64,000 nt of DNA, taken from the NCBI GenBank assembly GCA_942486035.1, contig CALNXK010000169.1:566001-630000 (forward strand), read 5' to 3'. The translations under genes were made by a program, and so were the position numbers. Below the pieces are notes generated by a model that worked only from the letters and a program-made list of their open reading frames with translations, was not told where the DNA came from and ran no database searches. This DNA is from Porites lobata (lineage: Eukaryota > Cnidaria > Anthozoa > Scleractinia > Poritidae). Below, in pieces: positions 13,457 through 24,050 of the stretch (positions within the stretch are counted from its first letter, which is position 1; each line of letters opens with the position of its first letter).

Positions 13457-14070
13457 CCGGGGTAAAGATCTGCAATAATTCTTGTTTCTGGCGGTGAAGG
13501 TTCTCATAAGTCGGAACAGTATCCCAGACAGTGCTGGTGGCTACGTAGCAGGGCATCAGCGGACAACTAGACTTATCTGTGAGCGCCTAGGCTATCTTTG
13601 ATATGGAAATTGTAACTACTGCATTATTTACATGTACTGGCATTCAAGCAGAGCGAAAGAGTTTACTGAGGTTACTGATAAGATAACAAAATTTGATAAA
13701 AAGACGCTTCCGTGATAGATAGCAAGGAGAGTCCCGGCGGATAGTTTTGGGAGTTGAGTATTCGATGCAGTATGAAAATCGATAAGTACGCATGAGGACA
13801 GCGCGCGAACGTTTTAGGTACAACTCCTATTTTGATATCCGTTTATTCTCTTTAACAGCCCAGCTCAGCCAAGAGGAAAATTAATTATTTCGCAACGCTA
13901 CAAAACTTTTAACTTTATTTAACTTAAGTTATCATGACTATCTTGTTTCTAGAAGTAAATCACTGGCACGCTTATTCTCAAACATTAACTTCATTTTGTA
14001 GAAATAGTCAATAATAATGTAGGATTTATAGAGTACAAATTCCATATTGCTGTCGGCTCAAACAACCGTC

Positions 14071-14551
14071 AAATTAAGGTAATTCCTATATTTTGCACTG
14101 CGCATCACCTTTTGCGCATAGCTTTACGACGTGAGGCAGTGACGATTTTCACCACATGATTCGAATGAAGATAGGTAACATACGCCTCTTTTGTAGTACA
14201 AGTTGTTATTTAAGGTAATTCCCTTATTTTGCACTCTGCATCACCTATCGCGCATAGCTTTGCGACATGACGTAGTGGTGATTGTCACCAGTCTCATGAA
14301 GTTAGGTAACAAAGGTCCCTTCTGTAGTCCAAGTTGTCAGAGCTTTGCGACATGAGGTACGTGGTGGTGATTTTCACCAGTCCCATGAAGACAGGTAACA
14401 ATGCAAAGGCCTCTTTTGTAGTCCAAGGATTTCCCTTGTTTTGCACTGCACATCACCCACTGCGCATAGCATTGCGACATCACATATGGTGGTGATTGTC
14501 ACTGGTCACCTGAAGAGAGGTAAAAAAAAAGGTCCCTTTAGTAGTCCAAAT
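14071..14551 (+). repeat. Degenerate tandem repeat, about 125-bp unit, roughly four copies
   Basis: Units start near 14071, 14210, 14340 (5' truncated) and 14428. Each has GCGCATAGC-TTGCGACAT, then a GTGGTGATT-TCACC segment, then AGGTAAC and a TGTAGTCCAAG ending. Divergence between units is roughly 15-25%. No reading frame is kept. Confidence 0.75.
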
Positions 14552-14612
14552 GGTTTTAATAGCCATTTTGATAACTCTTCCAGGCTAAAAAGGTGCTGGT
14601 CTTGAAACTCGG

Positions 14613-14677
14613 CCCAACCTTGTCCTCAGGCCCAGGGCGCTTTTCTATAGCCAGGGAAAAGCGCTCTGGGGACAAGG
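14613..14677. repeat. Imperfect inverted repeat
   Basis: CAACCTTGTCC...GCGCTTTTC on the left pairs with GAAAAGCGCTC...GGACAAGGTTG on the right, around a short TATAGCCAGG loop. It would fold into a hairpin of about 25 bp with a few mismatches. It is probably a small MITE core. Confidence 0.55.
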
Positions 14678-16690
14678 TTGAACTCATCCCAGTCCCTTAG
14701 AACAAAATGATCATTACATTTGAAGCCGAAATTGTCCTTTTGTTGCCTTTTTGCGATGAAAGGAAAAGATTAAAAGGACTAAAAGGAATAAGATATCTTC
14801 TTTTTAGAAGAGAGTCTAGGCGTTGCGAATGATTCTCCTTCCTCTGAATGGTTAGTGTATAGACTCGTTACATTCCTTCAAACAATACTTTCGTGGATTC
14901 TAGATCTGCGAGAAATGAATGAAGTCTTGAAGTTTACGTTTTACGGTTTCCAGTGATGGAAACAATGGGGAGCCAAACCACTCACGGACTAAACTCAATA
15001 AGAGTTGTTTCTCCTCTCCAGCTATTCGTTTGACCTCTCTTTGGGTCTTTTGCATGTCGCTAGTGCTGGTGTTGTTGTTGTGTTTTTTCCCCAATAGCTG
15101 TCACATTTTCTTATTTATTATTTTTTTGAAAAATACTTACACCTGTGTATTAGATTTTCGTCTATAAACTCGTGGAGAAAAAAGCGTTTAAATTTTTTTG
15201 AAGCTTCATTAAACTTAAGATTATTTAATTTACTTTGTTCTACTGTTTAATAAATAAACGATTAATATAGTGTTCGTCTATTGTTTGTTAGTGAATGTCC
15301 TTTACAAATGCTTTTTTGTAGTATTGTGAACGTGTATCGTATCAATAAAAAAAGTTTTCCAGTGATGTGATGAAGGCCAATTGTTACAGTAACGGTAGGA
15401 GAACTTTTAAGTGATAGACAGACACATGGATAGATATCAAAACTTTAAGAGAGCCAAAGGATAGACCTAGAATGTCTAGAAAGTGTGTTATGGCGCTAAC
15501 AAAGTACCCATTAGCCCATTAGCAACTGAGAGTTTGCCACAAGAAAAACTGCCCCCAGTTCATGACATTCGATGACAATTCCTTGTTCTTACCATTTAAA
15601 AGCTTCTTAGCTGCAGGTATCCTTCAAAATGCCCTGATGTCGTAATTTTTACCCTTAGTAACATGCGCCCTGTCTTAAGCCTCTTTTCGTTTATTTTTTT
15701 ATCTTATTTGTGAAGACTTTTTAATCCCATTTGTCAAGAGAATGCGGAATTTGTCAAGTGTCTGCAGTGAAGCATGAATTGTAGGCCATCAGTCAATTGT
15801 GTGTCCCACCCGACACCAGACCTCCCCCCCCCCCCCCCCCCCTTCTCCTACATCAGTTACATTGAACTACGTAGTTCCTTTCATTCGAACAGTGCACTGC
15901 TCTGCCGCGATAACGGCAAACGGTAAATTGGAAACGGCAGAAAAGGTCATACAAATGTATCCGAGAACGATAACAATAAACGGTGACATTTCCTCTTAAT
16001 CTTTCCTTCAACTTAAAAACACCCCTCACCATCGTAATATCAGATTTCAGCCGTTAAACGCGGCTTGCTTTCCCGGGTTACTGACGACAATCTCAAGAGG
16101 GGCGTCCAAGAGTTACTCAACCATCGGTAGTACACGTCTGAGAACTTAATTATCCCTCAAAGATGCTGATCTTCTTATTTAATATATTTATCAGCAACGC
16201 ACTAGGTTGCACTTGAACTTTTTAACTTAATTACTCCTTAGCTTATGTCATGACATGTCTCTACTCAACGAGTTTAAGAACTGGGTCAAGGGAGTGTCTG
16301 GGAAATATGATTGACTCGCCAAATCTCTCGTTGTATTCCGAGAAAATTCAAGATGTAAATCGCGGAGGCCATCCTCTGCCTTAACGCATATTTATGTTCA
16401 CGTGATGTGTCACGTGGTCAAAACTTTAAAATGAAGGAAATCGGCGAATTGGTGGCTATTTACTATGGATGGTTTAAGAAATGGACGTTTCTGACAGAGG
16501 AAAATTTATCGGACCCCACTCTTAAACCACTTGAGTGGCTTTCTTTTTGTAATAACACCCTCAATTTCCCGCAGGCAGGCATGCTTGAAAAAGGACTTCT
16601 AGTCGTGACGTGTCCCTCAGCAGGAGCCCAAGTCCTCACGAAAATTATCAAAATTAAAGCAGTGGAAACCGTTACTAAATTGAGTAAAAC
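14678..16690. other. Spacer with no recognised gene
   Basis: AT-rich spacer with a poly-C tract at about 15826-15842. Two CACGTG E-boxes sit near 16398-16416. The open frame 16407-16694 lies at the edge of a dispersed repeat and has no family signature. Confidence 0.4.
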
Positions 16691-16940
16691 ATAAAAATCA
16701 CCCCTCAAAACAGTAAAAAAAGGTATGAATAACACAGCACTATACAAAAGGACGCACGGATGAACAAACTTAAAGAAGATTGAAACGGATTGCAATTTTG
16801 GTTTTTGAAAACTTGTCAGCCTAACAGTTTTCCAAAGATCATTCTTCTTGTCTGTAACCTTTGATATCATGTTTGGGGGACAAATTTGTTTGACATAAAG
16901 CGCACCGATTATGTCATTTGCATGTTATTTCTTGGCTTAC
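16690..16940 (+). repeat. Dispersed repeat shared with 63650-63960
   Basis: Segments such as TGAAACGGATTG and TCAGCCTAACAGTTTT occur in the same order at both loci, as do the AGGTTA / TTTGAAAAC stretches, with moderate divergence. The two copies are 47 kb apart on the same strand. Ends and class are unknown. Confidence 0.55.
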
Positions 16941-17584
16941 ACTTATTTCCATTGAGGATAAGGACGTGTAATTGGCAATGTTAACAAATGAAGCAGACAG
17001 TCATGGCACAGACCGTCTTTAAGGGGACAGTCTGGGTATTGTTACAGTTGTTTTTATCTTCTTAAGGGAGGTCGGGGGGGGAGAAATGCGGTTGAATTGA
17101 GAATGGTAGAAATTAGGGTAGAAGAAGAACCCGTTAGTCCGCCGATAACCGATACCTAGTTGTGGTGATGAACTATCTGGTATTCGTCTTCAAATTATTC
17201 CCTTCATATTTAAAATTTTCAGAAACTCCAAAATCCAGTATTTTCCAGTTTTCCATTATTTTCAACATTACCCTTAGTTTTTACACATTAAAAATTTTGA
17301 AAAATCAAACATCTATTGAACTAATGAAACCGATCCTACTGAGCCATTTTTTGATTTAATGAAATCTGGATTGATTTTGAAGAAAAAGGTCTAGGGGGAA
17401 ATAGAACTAATAAAACTAGAAAACCAAGGCTTCATTAATAACCAGAGGAGTCGATCGGACAGTTTAAAACTCAGTTGATAGCAAAATAATTGAAGTTGGC
17501 AACACACAAAAGAGGTGAAATTACTCAAAATATGTATTTTGGAAAAAGAAGAATTTTCATATTATACACAACAATTCAGCAAGT

Positions 17585-17900
17585 TTGGAAGTCCTAGTTC
17601 TCTCAGACGGATGCCACCCTCATTACCAGCTCTAACCAGGGGCTCACCTTTAACAAAAAGGAATTTCAAAAAATGAGCCCATAAGAGAGCAATTCTAGAT
17701 CAATCGAAATATTGACATTATTAAGGCAAAGGTCCCAGAAAATACATTAAATCCAACTCTGGCTATGGTAGTTTATTGTTTTGATGGTCATTTTTCGAAT
17801 TTATTGTCAAAACAGCAAGTTTAGCGGCTTATGTCCCTTCTCTCGGACGGATGCCGCCCTTAAGACCAGCTCTAACCAAGGGTTCACCTTCTAAATAATT
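17585..17900 (+). repeat. Dispersed repeat with GACGGATGCC motifs
   Basis: The phrase CTCTC.GACGGATGCC.CCCT followed by ACCAGCTCTAACCA occurs twice, at about 17598 and 17850. The stretch GAGCCCATAAGAGAGC to GGTCATTTT (17676-17805) recurs at 21727-22110, where it is split by a MITE. This is an older repeat family than the inserted MITE. Confidence 0.6.
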
Positions 17901-18088
17901 TATCTAAAGACAAACTGCAGTTATTACGGAGGATTCAGCACCCAGTGGAGTTTTAACAATCTTAACTTCTTGACTCCTAAAGCCAATTATGGAGGATTGT
18001 AACTATGTTGCAAATTTAAATTGTTGAAAGGCCCACTGTCATCACTTTGCGCTGCGATAAATTTCTATCCGCGTCTTCTTTCCAAAGT

Positions 18089-18425
18089 GTTGCAAGTAAG
18101 GCCTGTTTAAAATGGCGTGCTACTGCCGTGCTAAGCTGTCTCGACTGAAGCACGATTGCAGACGTCGAATTTAATTCAGTCGTGAATAGACCGGCTGTTG
18201 CCGAAAACAAAACAGAAAAGTAAAGAAACGGTTTAGCAAACTTTTAAATGTATACTACACCGTGTATACCGTACCGTGTAGCACGGCAAGACTTACCGTG
18301 CTACATGGCAGTAGCACGACTTGGTTTCAAACGTCCCGCTAGGGCTGTGCTAAAGTCGAATTTAATTCGATCAATTGAGTTCGGCAAGGCAGTAGCACGA
18401 CGTTTGAAACGGGCCTTGTAGACGA
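18089..18425. mobile_element. MITE with AAGGCC-GTTT ends and GTGCTACTGCC arms
   Basis: The left end (AAGGCCTGTTTAAAA, then CGTGCTACTGCCGTGC) is matched in reverse complement by the right end (GCACGACGTTTGAAACGGGCC, broken by mismatches). Both arms continue to a TCGAATTTAATTC segment, giving inverted repeats of about 85 bp. The core holds further GTAGCACGG repeats. It is non-coding. Confidence 0.65.
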
Positions 18426-19176
18426 TGCTCAAACTGTAGGACAAAAAAAGTGGAGTGGAATGTATGGGTAGTAGTCGGCTCCTGATGGTTTTATGGAGCA
18501 TAAAGAGGAGAAAGAATCTTTTTAATGGCCATTAGTGAAATTTTTGCAATCTCATTAACTTAAATTCAAAGGGTTCTACACTGGCGTGCTGTTTTCTTCA
18601 TTGGGGAATTTCACTTTATCTACTCTCTTTTTTGTAAGAATGTTGTTTTTCTGGCCCAGGCTGAATATTCTTATTTTTCTGCTGATTTTAGGCTGAAAAT
18701 ATTGTTGCATTATGCTTATGACTTTTCCGTTTTAAAATATATTGGAGTATTAGTTGAGAGTCTGAGTGGGGGTACCACGATAACACTAAACACTTAATTT
18801 TTTGGCTCTGTAACATGAAACAGTTAAAGTTTAGGCATTTTAACGCTAACAGTAAAAAATTCACTGTTAATGATGTTTCGACTGTTAACGGTCACATCAT
18901 AAGATTTCGCCCCTGAACGTTGGAGTGAAAAATCATCTGGCTGTTTTTTCGGTCTTCAGGGGAGTGAAAGGGTTGATTGTTTCTTGTGAAACTTGTAGTA
19001 TTTCCGGAATGAATAATTTGGCGATTTTTGGCTTCTTTAAAGGTAATATAATTCTGTATTTGCCCCCGAGTTCGAAAATCTACTCAAGCATTTTAAGGCG
19101 TGGCTCAATTTTTGGTCTCGACCCCCCGCCAAGATGAAACTGTTTTCCTTTGAGGAATTTTAAAAGTAGACTCTTT

Positions 19177-19700
19177 GAAGGAATTGAAAACGCTACAGTC
19201 AAGAAGACTTTTGCAGGGACTGATCAAACAACGTGAAATAGAGTTAAGTTGAGATATTTCGACTGGCCAATACCAGTCTTCATCAGGTTTATTGAGATAT
19301 CACGATGATTGTCGGAATGATTGCTGTCAATCATATGCTTTTGATTCCTATCGAAAAACTTAAAAATGGGCGTCATTCTTTCAGGAAAGCACTTGAAGCC
19401 CACCTTATCCATAAAGCTAAGACAATTGAGCCTCTGGGCTGATGAACTGTAACTATATATAGTATATCTTTTATTTTTTTTGTTATCTTGTCTTCCTAAG
19501 TAGCCACACCATACCACGTCATATTTTGTAATTTCCGGTCATTATTTCACTTCACATATATTTTTGTAAATTCGTGATATCTCAATAAACCTGATGAAGA
19601 CTGGTATTGGCCAGTCGAAGTATCGCAACTTAACTCTATTTCACGTTGTTTGATTAGTCCCTACAAAAGTCTTCTTGACCTTAACGTTTTCAATTTCTTC
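19177..19700. mobile_element. Inverted-repeat (foldback) element, about 125-bp arms
   Basis: The left arm (19177-19305) starts GAAGGAATTGAAAACG and runs through ACGTGAAATAGAGTTAAG and GAAGACTGGTATTGGCC-type sequence. The right arm (about 19572-19700) is its reverse complement with few mismatches. The central loop of about 265 bp has one 97-codon reverse frame without any recognisable domain. No transposase is present. I could not define a clear target duplication. Confidence 0.85.
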
Positions 19701-21040
19701 TATTTTGACTGATCACGATCTTTATGGATCCGACGTTGAACAGGGTTGTTCGTGCACGGTTTTTGCAGTGTTTTTTTTTTTTTCTACCTTAAACCAAACA
19801 TTCTTTGAAGGAGTTAAACGGATTGGGTCACGTGACACGTGACGTCAGAACGATATTCAAAAGAAAATTCTAAATGGGGTAGAAATGATTAATTACTGCT
19901 ACGCATGAACCTTGCATAAATGTTTGGTTTACCTTACAAAGATTTTCCGTGGCCAGAAGGCTGTAAAATTTTATTTTATTAAAAAAAGATATCAACATAT
20001 GGAAAGGGTCACGTGACATGTTTTGCTTAATTATTAATTATCGTGAAAATGACAGTCAACCATTTCGGCCATTTTCACGCGAGGAACGTTGATACAATGA
20101 CAAAAAAACTGGCCCAGTTACAATGTATTTAAACAGTGTTTAAACAAAACAGCCTTGTAAGCCATTTTCAGTTGGCCGAATGTTTGAAGTCATGTAAACA
20201 CCATTTACCGTGAACATTTTCGTTAAAGCATATAAAGAAGACTAGAAAAGCATTTCTAAAAATTACCCTCTAAGGAAGAGGTCTGGAGGTCCAAAGATTT
20301 CCTAAACCGCGGTCTAAGTTAAACTTCGTTTAAATAAACATAAACATAACAACTTTATTAAGTGTCGATGTATCAAATATCTACTGTGTGGCATCACGAC
20401 ACCCCATTTTTAATTTTCTTTTCTTTCCTGGATGTGACCCGTTCCATAACGGATCACATGACACAAATATCTGGGGGTTTTTTTACGTGATAGAAAAGTT
20501 AAGGTTACCGGATTTTCCCTGGTTTTGGTAAATTTTTACAAAGTTCTGATCATTTCAATATTCTATGCAAATTAGGCTCAAGCCAAGCCTTAACATGATT
20601 GAGTAGAGGTATAAAACTACCCAAGGCTCTTGCATGAAGTATGAAAGGACCTTTCCTAACTTGAATGGTGGATATTCGTAATTGAAGCTTACCGTGTTTA
20701 ATTAGCGATGAAACAGTTCAAGAGTGTTTACAAGTCTGGATAGGCCCTCACCACCATCACAACCCTATTAAAGAAGACCTGGATTATTGAATTGCATGAA
20801 CAATTTCTTTTCTTTACATATTTCGGTCGGTTGCTACAATAATGCAGTTCCAGCAATTGCAGCTAAAACGTTTGTTTCTGCTGCTGATAGTTGCTTTATA
20901 AATCTGTTAAAATGTATTTCTGGCCACACGATTAAACTAATGCTGTGTTTTACCAAAGGTTGCCAAGACTTCAGCGCGGCGTCTAAAATGAGACGTGAAA
21001 TGAAAAAAAGCACTTATTTGAGTGTCAATGTATTTAGTAC
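19701..21040. other. Spacer with clustered CACGTG palindromes
   Basis: There is no gene signal. GGTCACGTGAC occurs at 19826-19836 and 20007-20017, and a CRE-like TGACGTCA follows directly at 19839-19846. Confidence 0.4.
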
Positions 21041-21268
21041 GAAGTACTAACTGGGGACATTATTTTTACGTCTCCAACTGGACACGGGACCGTCATTTTA
21101 CGTGGTCATCCGAGCCACGCGAAGGTCTGCTAGCAGCTTGCAGTACAAAGGGAGTACCTACATTTCTCAGTCATTTTAAGAGCCTGAGTATTGGTCCGGG
21201 CCGGGAATCGAACCCGTGACCTCCCGCTCTGCAGTCAAGCGCTCTACCGTCTCAGCTAATCCTGCCGC
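21041..21268 (-). repeat. tRNA-derived SINE (reverse orientation)
   Basis: The reverse strand at about 21190-21262 has an A-box-like TAGCTGAGACGGTAGAGC and a B box GGTTCGATTCC. Between them is a CTGCAGA loop that would present anticodon GCA. Acceptor and anticodon stems pair poorly, so it is not a functional tRNA. A non-tRNA body of about 150 bp follows toward 21041. This is the layout of a SINE. Confidence 0.7.
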
Positions 21269-21726
21269 GGTTAAATAGAAGACTCTTGTTAGTTTACAGT
21301 CAGTAATGTTGCAAAAGCGCAAGGGTTTAAAGTGGTCAAGTCCGTCTTATAAAGAGCTAAATAAAATATCATAAACTATGAGGCTAAGCGTGAAACTTGT
21401 ATCCTTCTAGAACACTTGAAGTGTCATTATGTTAGACTTGAGTTTCTCTTGCGGCGATTTCGTTAGTACGGATTTTTTTCTTTACAATTTTTCGATCTTT
21501 ATGTAGTGGTCACCGCAACACGCGAGTGACGTAAAAATATCGCCGCCAAGATAGCTGTTCGGAAACTGTCGAGTGGGAAATACCTGAAAAACTTCGCCGT
21601 TCCAAAAACCAAGAACAAATTCTCACTCCTCGGGCCTCGGGGTTCTCACTTGAGTGCGGCGATTTATGCTGCATCATGACTGAAGCCTCATCGCAATTGC
21701 GTGCTTTTTTGAAGCAGCTAAAAAAA

Positions 21727-22115
21727 CCAGGAGCCCATAAGAGAGCTTTAATTCAATCTAAAAATAGACATTATAAAGTCAAAGGTCCCAAATAAAACAT
21801 TACATCAAACTTTGGCTATGGTATACTGTGTATTCTATTAGGGCCGTTTAAGCGAGGAAACGTAAGACGCGTCTTACATAGGATGCGTCCTAAATATGAC
21901 TCAAACTATCCCGTACGTATATAAACGGCACATTTCGTTTCAAATTTAGCTGAGACGCGTCTTATCTAAAAACAGCCGCTAACACCTGTTCTTCGATAAG
22001 ACGCGTCCTTGCTAAGTCGCATCTTTGAAACTGTGCCCTTTGTGTCTTATTTAGGACACGTCTTAGTTTTCCTCGTATAAATGGCCCTATTGTTTTAGTG
22101 GTCATTTTCGAATGG
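21727..22115 (+). repeat. Older dispersed repeat interrupted by a MITE
   Basis: 21727-21836 and 22092-22115 together match 17676-17805 (GAGCCCATAAGAGAGC, GGCTATGGTA, TTGTTTTAGTGGTCATTTT-like ending). The match is split by the element at 21840-22088, which dates that insertion as younger than the host repeat. Confidence 0.6.
21840..22088. mobile_element. GGGCC MITE, copy 1, nested
   Basis: It begins AGGGCCGTTTAAGCGAGGAA and ends with the reverse-complement-like TTCCTCGTATAAATGGCCCT. ATT flanks both sides (21837-21839 and 22089-22091), consistent with a 3-bp target duplication. The interior is dense in AAGACGCGTCTT-type palindromes. It shares termini and palindromes with 35223-35432. There is no coding capacity. 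Confidence 0.85.
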
Positions 22116-22721
22116 CCGCAATAAAGCTAGGCTTTAGGTGGGCGGGAGCTTGCTTTCGGAGTTCCACAGTAAAAGGCTACTTTACTAAGAGATCTGTGTA
22201 ATTATCTCTGCATGTAGAGACTCGTCCACTCGCTGATTTTTTGGTTTTACAATTATGCAAGGCAACGTTATTAATTAACGGCATTAACACAACGGTCGGA
22301 TTTTTCTCAAATTGGTCATCCAGCTTGACAAAACTGTTAAACTTGAAGAACCAAACTTTAATGGGAATTTGTATGATTTCCCTCAAGAGAAGTTATTATT
22401 TCATAGAAAAGATGTCGAGGAATGCTTAGTTCTCCAAAACGTGCATATCGTTTTGCTGAGGGCAGTCACTTCCGCTAAATAGCCGGAAATCCAAACTTTC
22501 GTTTTAAGTTCAACGAGTCAACACTCACTTTTAGAAATCATCATCAATTCATCAATTCACTTAATACCAAATGATATGGGTATATACACGTAGGTATAGC
22601 ACGCAGCTAGGATATACAGAGATTTAATTTGATATGAAGTTTGAGTTACATCTGCAGTTTTTAATCTGATCGTGATTAACGAAAAGCTTTAGCGAAGGGT
22701 GATTGTTTTCCCGCCTGTTGA

Positions 22722-23655
22722 TGAGTTCTAAAAGAGGAAAACTTAAAAAAAGAAATTCATTTTAAAAACTGCTCTCTTTGTAACATTTTTTTTAATTGTC
22801 ACCACAAGAAACTTCGCCGCTTAAAAACTGGCAATGAGAGTTTCGATTCCTTAAATGTTACACTATAAACTGGGCTGAGATAACATTCCAGTAATGCCGG
22901 TTGTTTAAAAAGCCACAAAAAAACAACCTGCTATGGAGCACGTTTTTAATTGCTTGTTTGTTTTAAATTGACATGATTAGGGTAATTACAGCCTCTTGGT
23001 TACTTGTATTTGTTTTTATTCTACTACAAAAGTTATAGTTTGAAAGCTTCAAAGAAATAAAATATTTATGAAGCCCCTCTTCATTTAGTTTTCAGACTAC
23101 AAGGTTAGTCAACCCTCACACCACTATTAAACGGAAATCTAGTAAGAGTTTTTCCCTAGATAGAATGTTTCCCAGTTATGTTCTTTGACACCCCTATGAG
23201 GCAGAAGCCTCTCTAAGGCAGAAAGATGAGCAACCACATTTTCTTAACAAGTCCGGCCTCGACTGAGTTCTGAAAGAGGAAAACTCAAAAAACCTTTGAA
23301 ACAAACTGTCCACTTTACAACTTATACTTTAATAAAGAACAGCCGCCGTCAAGCAGTGCAGCATTTTTCGATTCCATGAATGTTACTAACTAACAACTGA
23401 GCTGAAGATAATCTCACTCCAATAATACCCGGGGTTGTCGAAAAGCCACAAAAATGTTAACCAGCAACAATACGTTTTTAATTGCTTGCGGTTTGTTTTC
23501 AATTGACATGATAAGGATAATTACACCTTTTTAGTAAATCGTAGTTGCTTATGATACAAGGTGAAGATTTGGATGCTTTAAAGACATAAAATTAAAACTT
23601 ATAAAACTTTTCATGATTCATCCGCCTGGTTTTCAGACTATAAGGTATTTGACAA
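22722..23655 (+). repeat. Diverged tandem duplication, about 540-bp unit
   Basis: GAGTTCTAAAAGAGGAAAAC near 22724 recurs as GAGTTCTGAAAGAGGAAAAC near 23263. The shared order continues through TTTTTAATTGCTTG, ATTGACATGAT and GTTTTCAGACTA-AAGGT, with indels. The two units are contiguous and clearly old. No open frame is preserved. Confidence 0.6.
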
Positions 23656-23739
23656 CCGGTTCTCGTCGGCGTCATCTTACTCCATGAGTCCGTCTTGCAG
23701 CTATTTGTGATTGAACCGAAAATAATATCAACACTTTCT

Positions 23740-24050
23740 ACCTTAAACCTTCAGTGACATCGATCCTTTGCCGTCAGGCACCAAATCATTCCACAAATGT
23801 ACCAGTGTGATGAAACCCGGCAGCCTTTAGTGTTTAGCTAGGCCTTGTTTGTTTCCTTGATGCGGGTTTTATCGGTGCACTGAAAGATATTAATACCTTC
23901 AACAACATATAGGCCTAGCAGTTGATCCTTGGTGTGCCAGGACCAAATCAGTCCACAAATAAATGTATTGGTGTCTAATGAAACCATCCTTCAATATTTA
24001 GCTTTCTTCAGTTGTTTCCTTGTTGGGGCGGTTTTATCGGAGCAAGGATA
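23740..24050 (+). repeat. Short diverged tandem repeat, about 150-bp unit
   Basis: CACCAAATCATTCCACAAAT near 23778 is echoed by GACCAAATCAGTCCACAAAT near 23941. Both are followed by TGATGAAACC-like and TTTCCTTG...GGTTTTATCGG segments. There are two copies, both non-coding. Confidence 0.5.

Larger units (their letters stand above)
10941..13733 (+). repeat. Tandem duplication unit, copy 2 (2793 bp)
   Basis: Direct repeat of 8150-10940, head-to-tail with no spacer. The junction has short CC/CCC microhomology: copy 2 ends GAGTCCC against GGCGG, and copy 1 begins after CCC. Two 1-bp insertions relative to copy 1 (near 11960 and 13174) explain the 2-bp length difference. Confidence 0.95.

Noticed and set aside
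15826..15842. Poly-C tract as a structural signal
   Set aside because: A simple homopolymer whose length is unreliable. No partner sequence or gene context.
16463..16870. 135-codon reverse-strand frame
   Set aside because: It overlaps a dispersed repeat, has no recognisable domain, and its composition does not suggest selection.
21190..21262. tRNA-Cys (GCA) gene
   Set aside because: The loop would show GCA, but stems are mismatched and the sequence continues into a SINE body.
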